DNA of 64,000 bases from Dyadobacter frigoris (GTDB lineage: Bacteria > Bacteroidota > Bacteroidia > Cytophagales > Spirosomataceae), in NCBI RefSeq assembly GCF_005280585.1, contig NZ_SZVO01000018.1, positions 62,583 to 126,582 of the forward strand. The letters run 5' to 3'. Below are positions 24,776 to 33,442 of the stretch, in pieces (positions within the stretch are counted from its first letter, which is position 1; the number at the start of each line of letters is the position of its first letter). The notes under the pieces were generated by a model. It was given only the letters and a program-made list of their open reading frames with translations, did no database searches and had not been told where the DNA came from. Both the position numbers and the translations under genes were made by a program.

Positions 24776-27076
24776 TCAGTAATTCAAAGTTAATCCTACG
24801 CCAAATCCCATATCACTATCATAATGCGCGGTAACGCCCGCATTCCTTGTGAAAATATATTTGATTGCTGCCATGTACTCTTTATCGGTGTTGATCATCA
24901 GGTTCATTCTTAGTCTTTTAGAAACGGGTATATCCATCCTTTCCAATTGAAACCTGACAATTCCATCCGTGAAAATCTCGGCCTGGGCGGAAACAAGCAT
25001 AGGGAGCGTATAATTTACACCAGCACTCAGGATGGACCGTTTGTCTTTTGTATTGCGCTGGCCAAAGAGATTGGTCTCCACTTCATCCATACCCATTTTT
25101 CTATACCGCCAGTCAAATCCGATAAAGGGCATAAGCCACTGCATTTTACCAATGTAGCGCCCAATATGCGTTTCTACCTCGTATCCATGATGCTCGTTAT
25201 AACCCAGACGCCATTCGGTCCCAATGCTCCACCGTGTATTTTGCAGCATAGCTTCTCCGTCGTTTCCGTTTGTGGCAATATCGTTTTCAGCCATGAAATG
25301 AAACGCTCTGTCGTCGGCAAAAAGTTTACGCTGTGCCAGTTTGGGATTGGGTATTTCAGGGTTTGCAGGTGAATTCTCGTAGGAGAAAACCCTTCCCATT
25401 CCACTCATCATGTGATAAAGAATATGACAATGAAAAAACCAGTCTCCGCTTTCGGTCGCTGCAAATTCGAGCGTATCGGTTTCCATGGGCATGATATCGA
25501 TAATGTTTTTCAAGGGTGCATTTTCACCCTGCCCGTTCAAAACCCTGAAATCATGGCCATGCAGGTGCATCGGATGGCGCATCATGGAATTGTTGTAAAT
25601 GACCATACGGACATTTTCTCCTCTTTTAATCAGGATCTTATCACTTTCGGAAACTACCTTATTGTCGATACTCCACACGTAGCGGTTCATGTTTCCCGTC
25701 AGCACAAACCGCAGCTCTTTTACAGGTGCATCTTTGGGAAGCGACGTATTGACAGCTGATTTGAGCATGGCATAATTCAGCGTCGTTATCGATGACAAGA
25801 CGTTGCTGTTATACATATTATGGTCGGTATGCCCGCTTTCCATCGGCTTCTTTTTATCGTCCATTTTCATGCCGTCCATCTCAGCGGGTATACCCATTTC
25901 TTTAATTTTCTTACCTTTCAGCGGGCCTGTGATTTCAGGATACATGACCAGGTTCATATCCATTTGATTCAGGCTCATGTTCATGCCCATATCATCCAGA
26001 TCTCCGTTCATTTTCATCATGCCATTCATCATTTTCATCCCCTCAAAATATTTGAGTTTAGGCAGTGGCGATGCAAGCTGTTTGATTCCTTCACCCACAT
26101 ACAGGGATGCAGACCTGGTACGGTCTTCCGAAGTGACCAAAAACTCGTATGCCGTGGGTTTGGCTCCCGGCTTTACCTGTGGGATTGTAAGAATCACATC
26201 ATAGGTTTCCGAAACGGCAATAATAAGTCTGTCCACTTTTATGGGCTCAATGTCATTGCCGTCACTAGCCACCACAGTCATTTTTCCTCCGGCGTAAGTA
26301 AGCCAGAAGTAAGTGGATGCGCCTGCGTTTGAAATTCTCAAACGTACTTTCTCACCGGGCTTGAACAGTGAAAGCTGGCTTTCGTTTTTTCCGTTTATTA
26401 AAAATTTGTTGTAGTATACATCGCTCACATCCATGGCCGTCATCCGCTTCCACTCGTTGGCTACTTTGGTTTTAAAATAGCCTTGTTTAATCGCTTCCGC
26501 GTAGCTTTGAGTGGTGCCCTTTTTGATAGCAAACCAATCACTGGCATTGTGCAGCATCCGGTGTACGTTTTTAGGATTTATATCCGTCCATTCACTCAAA
26601 ACGATGGGAACTGTCGGAATAACCGGTTCTTTTTTCTTGTTGAGAATCATCGACCCATACATGCCGATCTGCTCCTGCAATCCGGTATGGCTATGGTACC
26701 AGTGTGTCCCGTTTTGAATAATGGCAAACCGGTACAAATGAGTAGTATGCGGCTTGATCGGCATTTGGGTCAGATTAGGAACCCCATCATATTTGTTTGG
26801 CAGGAACAGGCCATGCCAGTGCAATGAAGTTTCCTCATTGAGCTCATTATGTACATAAATCTCAGCAGTATCACCTTCGGTGAATGTCAGTGTGGGCATG
26901 GGGATTTGGCCATTTACCGCGATCGCTCTTTTTAATTTGCCTGTAAAATTTACTGTCGTGTCTTTTACGTACAGGTCATAGCGGACTATTTTCTGTGCAT
27001 ATAGGGTATCAGAAAACAAAAGGAAAATAATAATGGTGGAAATAGCATTTACGCCAGGAATTTTACTGAAATCCAT
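24776..27076 (-). CDS. Multicopper oxidase with fused CopB-like C-terminal domain
   Basis: The 766-residue periplasmic protein is read from the ATG at 27076, which places a signal sequence (IIIFLLFSDTLYAQ) at the N-terminus; a 22-codon extension is possible. Copper ligands are visible as SLHWHG (His86, His88), HWYHSHTG, HPMHLHGHDF near residue 500 and FFHCHILYHM near 550. A Met-rich segment around residues 345-420 (MKMMNGMMKMNGD and similar) resembles the copper-binding insert of CopA/CueO-type oxidases. Residues about 600-766 read like the CopB/PcoB barrel (GTEWRLGYNEHHGYEVETHI and MRMNL-type strands). It probably oxidises and binds Cu(I). The tail may anchor it at the outer membrane. Confidence 0.88.
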   Translation of the reverse strand: MDFSKIPGVNAISTIIIFLLFSDTLYAQKIVRYDLYVKDTTVNFTGKLKRAIAVNGQIPMPTLTFTEGDTAEIYVHNELNEETSLHWHGLFLPNKYDGVPNLTQMPIKPHTTHLYRFAIIQNGTHWYHSHTGLQEQIGMYGSMILNKKKEPVIPTVPIVLSEWTDINPKNVHRMLHNASDWFAIKKGTTQSYAEAIKQGYFKTKVANEWKRMTAMDVSDVYYNKFLINGKNESQLSLFKPGEKVRLRISNAGASTYFWLTYAGGKMTVVASDGNDIEPIKVDRLIIAVSETYDVILTIPQVKPGAKPTAYEFLVTSEDRTRSASLYVGEGIKQLASPLPKLKYFEGMKMMNGMMKMNGDLDDMGMNMSLNQMDMNLVMYPEITGPLKGKKIKEMGIPAEMDGMKMDDKKKPMESGHTDHNMYNSNVLSSITTLNYAMLKSAVNTSLPKDAPVKELRFVLTGNMNRYVWSIDNKVVSESDKILIKRGENVRMVIYNNSMMRHPMHLHGHDFRVLNGQGENAPLKNIIDIMPMETDTLEFAATESGDWFFHCHILYHMMSGMGRVFSYENSPANPEIPNPKLAQRKLFADDRAFHFMAENDIATNGNDGEAMLQNTRWSIGTEWRLGYNEHHGYEVETHIGRYIGKMQWLMPFIGFDWRYRKMGMDEVETNLFGQRNTKDKRSILSAGVNYTLPMLVSAQAEIFTDGIVRFQLERMDIPVSKRLRMNLMINTDKEYMAAIKYIFTRNAGVTAHYDSDMGFGVGLTLNY

Positions 27077-27168
27077 AAGGTGTTTTGCGTTAAATAATAA
27101 AGAATATTCTGTCCTGACAATCAGTTGTAAGGGCAGAATCAAAGCATGGCATCAAAGGCCTGCTTTTG

Positions 27169-28023
27169 TTATTTAATGGTTTCGGTGGTTTTGCCACAGT
27201 TTAACATCTGCGCCCCGTAGTACGGGTTCTTGATAGCCGGTATCTGGCTTAGCCAGTTTGCACCCTTGCCCTCTTTGGCCATTGGGCAATGCTGGTAATA
27301 AACCGGCTCAGATGGCTTTGCAGATTTTATGAGTTTGTACATATTATCTGAAAGTGAAGAAAAATGGTCTCTCTGGTGGCTCACTTCTTTGGTTTCAGCG
27401 ATATGGTCTGCATCAAAATCAAGATCTTTCATTACTTTCATCCAGACCATGTGCTGCTCAGAAGCAAGTTGATCCATTTTAACCGCCTTAATTGCTTTTA
27501 CAAGACTGGTTGCCTTTGCTGAGGCCGTATTTCCGTCAGAACTAACCAATGCATCTTTAACCGCATAATAGGCATCCAAAACGGGCTTTAAGGGATCGGC
27601 ATCGGCCGGTGTAGTTTTTTCAGCACTTGCCATAGCTTCATGCTGATGCTCAGGCATTTTTTTCTCTGCCATAACTTCTTTTTTGACAGCCCTGTCATAC
27701 TTACAGCAATCCGCAAGTTTTGCGTAAGCATCATCAGGGGCCAGATAGCTATCATTGTCATAACCGGCCAACGCAACTTTTTTAAGAACCGCATCAATCG
27801 AAGTTTTCTTATTGTCGTAGGTGACCAGGGCCATTTTAGTATCCCTGTCCCAGCTGGCTTTTGATATGTTTTTATCAAATGCGGCTGTTTCGATGCCTTC
27901 TTTGCAAAGAGCACAGGATCCTGAAATTTTTACATTTTCGGTAGATACATTTTTAATTTCTGCTTTCGACAGAAGGGCAGATAGCAATAACACGACTGCC
28001 ATCAATATTTTTATTGATTTCAT
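27169..28023 (-). CDS. HMA-like plus DUF3347 copper-associated protein
   Basis: The 284-residue exported protein starts with a signal peptide (MKSIKILMAVVLLLSALLSKA). An HMA-like domain (about 25-100) carries the metal motif SCALCKEGIE. A linker rich in His and Met (KKMPEHQHEAMASAEK) leads to a DUF3347-type helical domain (about 145-265) containing LKPVLDAYYAVKDALVSSDG. The C-terminal YYQHCPMAKEGKGANW has a Cys-Pro-Met motif that could also bind copper. It lies 92 nt upstream of the oxidase on the same strand and probably delivers or buffers periplasmic copper. Confidence 0.85.
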   Translation of the reverse strand: MKSIKILMAVVLLLSALLSKAEIKNVSTENVKISGSCALCKEGIETAAFDKNISKASWDRDTKMALVTYDNKKTSIDAVLKKVALAGYDNDSYLAPDDAYAKLADCCKYDRAVKKEVMAEKKMPEHQHEAMASAEKTTPADADPLKPVLDAYYAVKDALVSSDGNTASAKATSLVKAIKAVKMDQLASEQHMVWMKVMKDLDFDADHIAETKEVSHQRDHFSSLSDNMYKLIKSAKPSEPVYYQHCPMAKEGKGANWLSQIPAIKNPYYGAQMLNCGKTTETIK

Positions 28024-28110
28024 CTGATTAAACTTAAACTGTTGGTAATAAATTGATCATTCAAAAGCAAAAGATGCTTTCGAAAAGACGCACTTATGGC
28101 GTCGGGCAGC

Positions 28111-28485
28111 TTAACAGCTTATGTTTGGAGGCATCCAAAGTGACAGGTATACCGGTTTGGGAGTAGATTCTTTGAAGAACCAGGAATTAGGCTGGGTAAA
28201 AACAAAAACAGTTTTGTTGATCAGGGTGGTATGCTGTGTTTTTAGTGCAAATATCCAAGACCCATGCACGCAGCTGCATCCGGATCCATCACAACTGTGG
28301 CCGCACATTTTCTTTTTACTGCCGGATTTTTGATGATCAGATGCACTGCAAACGGCTTTTTTCTTAGAAATCTGCTTTATTTCCTTTTTGGAAGCTGTAT
28401 GCTTACTACTGCATGAGTAACCATAACTTACCGGCAGAACCAGAAAGCACGAAATCAACAGCATCATAAAAACAAAACCTTTCAT
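28111..28485 (-). CDS. Cysteine-rich secreted small protein
   Basis: The 124-residue product has an N-terminal signal-like segment (MKGFVFMMLLISCFLVLPVS), then a Lys/Cys-rich stretch with CSSKHTASKK, VCSASDHQ and MCGHSCDGSGCSCVHG, seven cysteines and two histidines in a short span. This looks like a metal-binding segment. It leads the minus-strand copper group, 87 nt before the HMA/DUF3347 gene. No named family was recognised; a periplasmic copper buffer is an inference from composition and context. Confidence 0.65.
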   Translation of the reverse strand: MKGFVFMMLLISCFLVLPVSYGYSCSSKHTASKKEIKQISKKKAVCSASDHQKSGSKKKMCGHSCDGSGCSCVHGSWIFALKTQHTTLINKTVFVFTQPNSWFFKESTPKPVYLSLWMPPNISC

Positions 28486-28665
28486 ACAGAAATATACGGT
28501 TTTTAACGATACAAATATCGCAGTTCGTTTGACTTAATTTTTACACAATTGTGGTAATCTCTTGCATAATTATGGAATTACCCAACCCGGGAAGGTAAAA
28601 AGTTAACATTGTTGCTTTTTAGCTTAGTCGGGCTTTTACTTTTTTTAAATTGAAATTTGAGAATT

Positions 28666-29757
28666 ATGCTGCTATCTAAAATAGGAATGATCATGGTTAT
28701 TTCAATAATGCTGATCTTTCAAAAAGATCTCAGACCAGTTGATGCTATTGAGACAGAGCAAAATTTGGGCGTGGGAAGTCAGCCTGAAATTGTCATTGAC
28801 CCCCAAGGTATTATCCGTATCGTTTACGGGGTTAAAAACGGGAAAGAAAGAGATTTATATTATGTATCATCCAGCGATGGCGGAAAGTCTTATTCCAAGC
28901 CGTTTATGCTGGGTAATTTTGCTCAAATGGGCTTAGGGATGGGCAGGGGGCCACAAATTGCCGGTTCAAAAGATTACACTGTTGTTACAATTGGCGATCA
29001 TCATGGGGATCTGTTTGCCATAAATCTTTCAAACGCTACCAATCAATGGTCGGCTCCAATCAAAGTGAACGATGCCGATACCACGGCCAAGGAGGCGTTA
29101 TCAGGACTAGGTGCGGGCAAAAACCATGATGTTTATACAGCCTGGCTTGATACCCGCCTTGGAAACAACAATTTGTATGGAGCATTTTCTGCTGATGGCG
29201 GATTAACCTGGGGCAAAAATCGGCTAATTTATAAAGGGGAGCAGCAAGGTATTTGCGATTGCTGTAAGCCGTCGGTTTTTTTTGATCAGAATGGGAAGAT
29301 AAACGTCATGTTCCGAAATAAGCTCAATGGCGCCCGTAACATGTATTTGATCACTTCAAAAGATAAAGGGGAACATTTCGGGCAGGCGCAGAAGCTGGGG
29401 ACAGGGGATTATATGATCAATGCGTGTCCGATGGATGGCGGTGATTTGACGGTGGATGCTGCTGGAAAGGTGACCACCGTATGGCGGCGGCAAATGGATG
29501 TATATGTTGCCACGCCTGGAAGTCCGGAACTTAAATTGGGCGCCGGACGCACGCCCGTGACACTTCAGACATCAGAAGGTGTTGCCATTGCCTGGGAGCA
29601 GGATCGCACAATTCAATTTCGCAGTGCTGATGGTGCGAAATTATCTTCATTGGGTAATGGTCAATATCCAAAACTGGCCTTAATCAAAAAAGAGAAACGG
29701 GCTGTTTGTGTGTTTGAAAGAGAGGGTAACATCATTGTTAAATCGGTCGCGTTGTAG
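28666..29757 (+). CDS. BNR/sialidase-fold exported protein
   Basis: A 363-residue protein starts at the ATG at 28666 with a hydrophobic N-terminus (MLLSKIGMIMVISIMLIF). BNR-type Asp-box segments are seen as SSSDGGKSYSKPF and SADGGLTWGKN, with a weaker SKDKGEHFGQ. These mark a six-bladed propeller. ICDCCKPS and NACPMDGG carry closely spaced cysteines that true sialidases lack, and the arginine triad is not obvious, so sialidase activity is doubtful. It is divergent from the Cys-rich copper gene and probably belongs to that group. Confidence 0.75.
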   Translation: MLLSKIGMIMVISIMLIFQKDLRPVDAIETEQNLGVGSQPEIVIDPQGIIRIVYGVKNGKERDLYYVSSSDGGKSYSKPFMLGNFAQMGLGMGRGPQIAGSKDYTVVTIGDHHGDLFAINLSNATNQWSAPIKVNDADTTAKEALSGLGAGKNHDVYTAWLDTRLGNNNLYGAFSADGGLTWGKNRLIYKGEQQGICDCCKPSVFFDQNGKINVMFRNKLNGARNMYLITSKDKGEHFGQAQKLGTGDYMINACPMDGGDLTVDAAGKVTTVWRRQMDVYVATPGSPELKLGAGRTPVTLQTSEGVAIAWEQDRTIQFRSADGAKLSSLGNGQYPKLALIKKEKRAVCVFEREGNIIVKSVAL

Positions 29758-30029
29758 GATTTGCTTTTGAACTTTGTGAATCCAAATAAACAGAGTGGTG
29801 CAGTTTGTCTGAGAACTCACCACGCTTTGACTAATATATCGATACGATTTTTAAAATGCCGGTCTCGTACTTCAAGTGACGCCAAAAAGGTTCTGGTCAT
29901 ATTGTTTGACGATGCTACCCGAAGGTGGATTTCAATTTCGTTGCGTGTTACTTTTGCAAATCCGTCGTGGTGACAGGGAACAATCAAGCCTAGTTTGTTA
30001 TATAGAAGCTAATCGATTTACCGCTGGAT
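29758..30029. other. Intergenic stretch with coding-like remnant
   Basis: No intact gene is present. On the minus strand an open frame without a start codon (about 29808-30005) reads YNKLGLIVPCHHDGFAKVTR onward and stops at TGA. It looks like a leftover of a real coding sequence but was not assigned to a family. Confidence 0.35.
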
Positions 30030-30239
30030 TCATGTGCAACACGACCTGTTCATTTGAATGGGCGGGCATTTTTCAGAACCATAACTGCAAAACACGCAGC
30101 AGTCTCCTGGGATCGGTTTCAATAGTTTCTTGCAATCGGTGCATTCGTAAAAGTACATGCAGGCATCAACCGGCATTTTTTCTGCATGTTTCGCACTGCA
30201 ATGAGGGCAGGTAATAACAGAGTCCAGTATCACATTCAT
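30030..30239 (-). CDS. GDCCVxC-domain (seleno)protein family member, Cys form
   Basis: The 69-residue protein has three metal-site-like cysteine clusters: ITCPHCSAKH, YECTDCKK and the family signature GDCCVFCSYGSEKCPPIQ, ending in RSCCT. The layout matches the small family annotated as GDCCVxC (seleno)proteins, some members of which carry selenocysteine. Here the signature codons are all Cys. It often neighbours mercury or heavy-metal genes, fitting the HMA peptide 5 nt upstream. The stop is TGA, followed by only three codons and TAA, so selenocysteine read-through is unlikely. Biochemical function is not established. Confidence 0.75.
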   Translation of the reverse strand: MNVILDSVITCPHCSAKHAEKMPVDACMYFYECTDCKKLLKPIPGDCCVFCSYGSEKCPPIQMNRSCCT

Positions 30240-30244
30240 AATTA

Positions 30245-30388
30245 TTAATTTGTTTCAACAACTTTGTAAGATACTTCGATCTGATGTATGCCTTTTAACT
30301 TTTGTACTTCCTGTTTAACATGATGTTCACAACCCTCAAAGGTCATAACTTTAATTCCGACATTAGCGGGGAATTTATTATTTTTCAT
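30245..30388 (-). CDS. Shrunken HMA (MerP-like) peptide
   Basis: A 47-residue reading from the ATG at 30388 contains VGIKVMTFEGCEHHVKQEV and LKGIHQIEVSYK, which align to the first two thirds of a heavy-metal-associated domain. The CxxC motif has become FxxC, because the first cysteine is phenylalanine. The end YKVVETN resembles the last strand of HMA domains, so an internal in-frame deletion of about 20 residues is likely. The start overlaps the stop of the upstream ArsR-like frame (ATGA), and the GDCCVxC gene follows after 5 nt. Metal binding is doubtful. Confidence 0.5.
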   Translation of the reverse strand: MKNNKFPANVGIKVMTFEGCEHHVKQEVQKLKGIHQIEVSYKVVETN

Positions 30389-30591
30389 AGTACCAAACTT
30401 TTTTGACTGGAAAGATCTGCAAACAGTTTGTTTATGACTTCTGTCTGGTCAGGTACGATCGAATAATATATGGTCTGAGCTGCTTTTCTTGTGTTGCTAC
30501 AATTTCTCCTTGTCTGGTTAGCCTACTTACAATTATAAGCCGTTGTTTATTGCACCAGATAGCACGCCCGATGCCTGAAATTTCAGAGACA
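30385..30591 (-). pseudogene. Possible ArsR-type regulator remnant
   Basis: One minus-strand frame reads RLIIVSRLTRQGEIVATQEK and another AAQTIYYSIVPDQTEVINKL, ending at 30385. Together they resemble the start of the recognition region and the C-terminal helix of a small ArsR-family metal regulator, but at least one frameshift separates them. The stop overlaps the HMA start. The family call is weak. Confidence 0.3.
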
Positions 30592-31632
30592 CTATACTAC
30601 TTCAATTACTGGCCCGGATTCCTGAATTTTTAACTGTCCAAAAGAAATCAGATTATAGCCTAGTTCCGCGAGTTTTTGCTCAAATTCTAAAGTGAAATCT
30701 TCACTGACAGCAACGAGCAGGCCACCGCTGGTCTGCGGATCGGCAAGAATATATTTCTGCTGATCGGTCAACACTGAAATTTTAGGACCATAACTGTTCC
30801 AGTTACGCTGGGTTCCGCCTGGGAAGCATTTTTGGTTCAAATAATACGGCAAACTGGCAATGACGGGTATTTTGTCAAATTCTATTTCTGCACGCAGTCC
30901 GCTACCTTCGCACATTTCGCAAAGATGACCAAGTAGGCCGAAGCCAGTTACATCGGTCATCGCCCTGACGCCCTGCATCTGTCCGAATACTTCTCCCAGT
31001 TTATTTAACGTAGTCATACTTTCAAGGGCAATGGCTGCGTCATCGGGTAACAGCAGCCCTTTTTTCTGAGCGGTGGAAAGGATACCTACGCCAAGGGCTT
31101 TTGTCAGATACAACCGGCAACCTGCTGTGGCGGTGGAATTCTGTTTGAGCTCAGATATATTGACCATTCCGCTAACGGCCAGCCCAAAAACGGGCTCGGG
31201 ACAATCGATGCTATGACCGCCTGCCAGGGTAATACCTGCCTGCGCGCATACTGCCCGCGAGCCTTCGAGCACTTTTTGTGCAACTTCCGCAGACAGTTTA
31301 TCAATGGGCCAGCCCAAAATGGCGATAGCCAGTACAGGTTTTCCACCCATTGCATACACATCACTAATGGCGTTGGCAGAGGCAATTCTTCCAAAATCGT
31401 ATGCATCATCAACGATCGGCATGAAGAAATCCGTCGTTGAAATAAGCGCTGTTCCATTTCCAAGGTCAAGTACTGCGGCATCATCACGCTTGTCATTGCC
31501 GACCAAAAGTCTAGGGTCAGTCTGATGCGCCACGGAGCTATGCAATATCTTGTCCAGAATGGCGGGACTTATTTTGCAGCCGCAACCCGCTCCGTGTGAG
31601 TATTGCGTCAGTTTTATATCTTTCGTATCCAT
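30592..31632 (-). CDS. selD: Selenide, water dikinase (selenophosphate synthetase)
   Basis: The 346-residue cytoplasmic enzyme makes selenophosphate from selenide and ATP. The N-terminal motif SHGAGCGCK contains Cys17 and Lys20, the residues essential in E. coli SelD. Further family segments are NDKRDDAAVLDLGNGTALIS, TTDFFMP, DVYAMGG, LAGGHSID and TDVTGFGLLGH. The active-site position is Cys, not selenocysteine. It follows mnmH by 2 nt. No selA, selB or selC was seen in the window, so here selenophosphate most likely feeds tRNA selenouridine synthesis. Confidence 0.97.
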   Translation of the reverse strand: MDTKDIKLTQYSHGAGCGCKISPAILDKILHSSVAHQTDPRLLVGNDKRDDAAVLDLGNGTALISTTDFFMPIVDDAYDFGRIASANAISDVYAMGGKPVLAIAILGWPIDKLSAEVAQKVLEGSRAVCAQAGITLAGGHSIDCPEPVFGLAVSGMVNISELKQNSTATAGCRLYLTKALGVGILSTAQKKGLLLPDDAAIALESMTTLNKLGEVFGQMQGVRAMTDVTGFGLLGHLCEMCEGSGLRAEIEFDKIPVIASLPYYLNQKCFPGGTQRNWNSYGPKISVLTDQQKYILADPQTSGGLLVAVSEDFTLEFEQKLAELGYNLISFGQLKIQESGPVIEVV

Positions 31633-31634
31633 AA

Positions 31635-32672
31635 TTATTGCACTGGAGTGGGAGGTATCGTGTTTGAAAAATTCAGAATTTGACTGGCATTAGCGGCCGG
31701 GTCCAGCCTGGCAATATCCAATAAAAGAACATGGTCAGTTTGTCTTTTGGAAAGACTGGTACGATATGTTTTATCATAATAGACCAAAACAAACCTGATG
31801 AACTCTTCCATTCGGTTTTCTTTGATGGCTGCGATCGCATTTTTGGTTTGCACGGGCCCGAGACGCTTGTGAATTCTTTCGGTACAGCTGATCAGAAACT
31901 CCTTATCGAGTTGCCCGTATTCCTTTACCAGATTTGCAACCCTTTGATTCAGGTCAACAATCAGATCAATTAAAATGGCCTGGGTCATTTGCTTCCAAAG
32001 AGGGTTGGGGATGGAAAGCTTCCCGATGTTATGACTTTCATCTTCCAGCCATATTTTGCTTGAAATATCCAGGTCTTTTAATTTATAGGCCAAATTATTT
32101 TCAAACTGCTCCTGGGTAGGCTGCACCATTTTATTCATGGTGCCAAAGCTGGATCCCTGATGCTGGGCAAGCTCTTCGAGATCGATCATCTGTTGATCCA
32201 GATTTTGCAGTTGCTGTAAGATCCTTGTTTTGCCTGAACCGGTCATACCACCTAAAATGACCAGCTGATAGGACTGTTCAAACTGATCGAGCACCCATCT
32301 CCGGTAACGTTTGTAACCACCTTCTATCAGGTAGACTTCGAACCCGTATAGATCAAGTGCCCAGGCCATGGCCCCGCTGCGCATTCCACCGCGCCAGCAG
32401 TGAACGGCTATTTTTTTATCTGGAGCCATCAATAAGGCATCCTTAATAAAACCCGACCACTTAGGCCCGGTCAGATCAAAACCCAGCAGGATGGCTTGTT
32501 CCCTTCCAATTTGTTTGTAGGTTGTGCCGACAAGGACTCTTTCTTCATTACTGAAAAGGGGTAAATTAAATGCCCCTGGTATGTGTCCGTGCGCAAATTC
32601 AGCGGGTGTCCTTACATCGGCAAGTACAATAGCTAACTTGAAAAAATCACGGATTGTTATATTTTTAATCAT
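31635..32672 (-). CDS. mnmH: tRNA 2-selenouridine synthase
   Basis: The 345-residue enzyme replaces sulfur by selenium at the wobble 2-thiouridine of tRNAs for Lys, Glu and Gln, using selenophosphate. An N-terminal rhodanese domain (about residues 5-125) carries the catalytic cysteine in HCWRGGMRSGAMAWAL (Cys92 in this numbering). A P-loop (GGMTGSGKT, about 140) begins the second domain. The ATG at 32672 is preferred because MIKNITIRDFF leads directly into the rhodanese fold; an upstream in-frame start adds six residues. It is followed by selD after 2 nt. Confidence 0.96.
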   Translation of the reverse strand: MIKNITIRDFFKLAIVLADVRTPAEFAHGHIPGAFNLPLFSNEERVLVGTTYKQIGREQAILLGFDLTGPKWSGFIKDALLMAPDKKIAVHCWRGGMRSGAMAWALDLYGFEVYLIEGGYKRYRRWVLDQFEQSYQLVILGGMTGSGKTRILQQLQNLDQQMIDLEELAQHQGSSFGTMNKMVQPTQEQFENNLAYKLKDLDISSKIWLEDESHNIGKLSIPNPLWKQMTQAILIDLIVDLNQRVANLVKEYGQLDKEFLISCTERIHKRLGPVQTKNAIAAIKENRMEEFIRFVLVYYDKTYRTSLSKRQTDHVLLLDIARLDPAANASQILNFSNTIPPTPVQ

Positions 32673-32770
32673 GCTGGTGCCGAAGGCCAAATCGCTTTTT
32701 GCTTATCAGAATCTGAAAAGACCTGTTTTGCTGGTAAGGTAACTATATAATGGGTGATCAAAGACAGGAT

Positions 32771-33406
32771 TTAGAAATTGGTGGTAGTTTGCTTTAACTT
32801 TTTAAAGCTGCAAAAGATGAATTCCTGCGTGGTATTAAAGGGAGTCAGATGGTTTTCACTAATACATTTAATCCGCTGAAAATCGGAGCCAAACAGCTGC
32901 GGTAATGTGGTGTCACTATATTGTTTAATATCAAGGCCACTGCATTGTGATGGGCCGTTTTGAGAGAAAGTACCCATCAGCATGAAACCTTTAACGGCGT
33001 TTTTACAAATAGTTTTATACTTATTGATTTGGTCGTCATGGGTCAGAAAATGAAAGGTAGCCCGATCATACCATAGATCATAGGATTCGGTAGGAGAGAA
33101 TTCTGTAATGTCGGAAACAATCCATTTTATTTTCTCCGCTTTATCGCCGAGCCTGTTTTTTGCCTTATCAAGTGCCCGCTGTGATATATCCAAAACAGTT
33201 ATATCGGTGAATCCTGCTTCAAGCATAAAATCGGTAAGTCCGCTATCACCCCCTCCGATGTCAATGATTTTAGCGGAAATCGGGAGCTTGAAATCGGCGA
33301 TAAAATCAATCAGGGATTGTGGTTTCTGCTGCGTCCAGCTAACCTGATCCGCTCGTTTTGTCTGATAGACATGATCCCAGTGATCTTTTTTTTGTGAATC
33401 CATCAT
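32771..33406 (-). CDS. Class I SAM-dependent methyltransferase
   Basis: The 211-residue enzyme has an N-terminal DHWDHVYQTKRADQVSWTQ segment, common in small-molecule methyltransferases. The SAM loop is IIDIGGGDSGLTDFML (about 46-61) and the acidic motif VLDIS follows. WYDRATFHFLTHDDQ lies in the post-motif region. A start two residues later is possible. Placement between a rhodanese and the mnmH-selD pair suggests methylation of a selenium or sulfur compound, but the substrate is not visible in sequence. It ends 98 nt before mnmH. Confidence 0.88.
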   Translation of the reverse strand: MMDSQKKDHWDHVYQTKRADQVSWTQQKPQSLIDFIADFKLPISAKIIDIGGGDSGLTDFMLEAGFTDITVLDISQRALDKAKNRLGDKAEKIKWIVSDITEFSPTESYDLWYDRATFHFLTHDDQINKYKTICKNAVKGFMLMGTFSQNGPSQCSGLDIKQYSDTTLPQLFGSDFQRIKCISENHLTPFNTTQEFIFCSFKKLKQTTTNF

Positions 33407-33442
33407 TTTGGTAGTCCTTTAGTCTGCAAGCCTGTTTTCGGC

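Noticed and set aside
25820..26332. His-rich plus-strand open frame (170 codons)
   Set aside because: It is antisense to the Met-rich segment of the multicopper oxidase; reverse-complemented Met codons give His, which explains the composition.
28666..29757. Annotation of the BNR protein as a true sialidase
   Set aside because: Asp-box repeats are present but the catalytic arginine triad and nucleophile cannot be identified, and the context is copper handling.
30018..30032. TGA at the end of the GDCCVxC gene read as selenocysteine
   Set aside because: Only three codons follow before TAA, the C-terminal RSCCT already looks complete, and no selenocysteine insertion genes are seen in the window.
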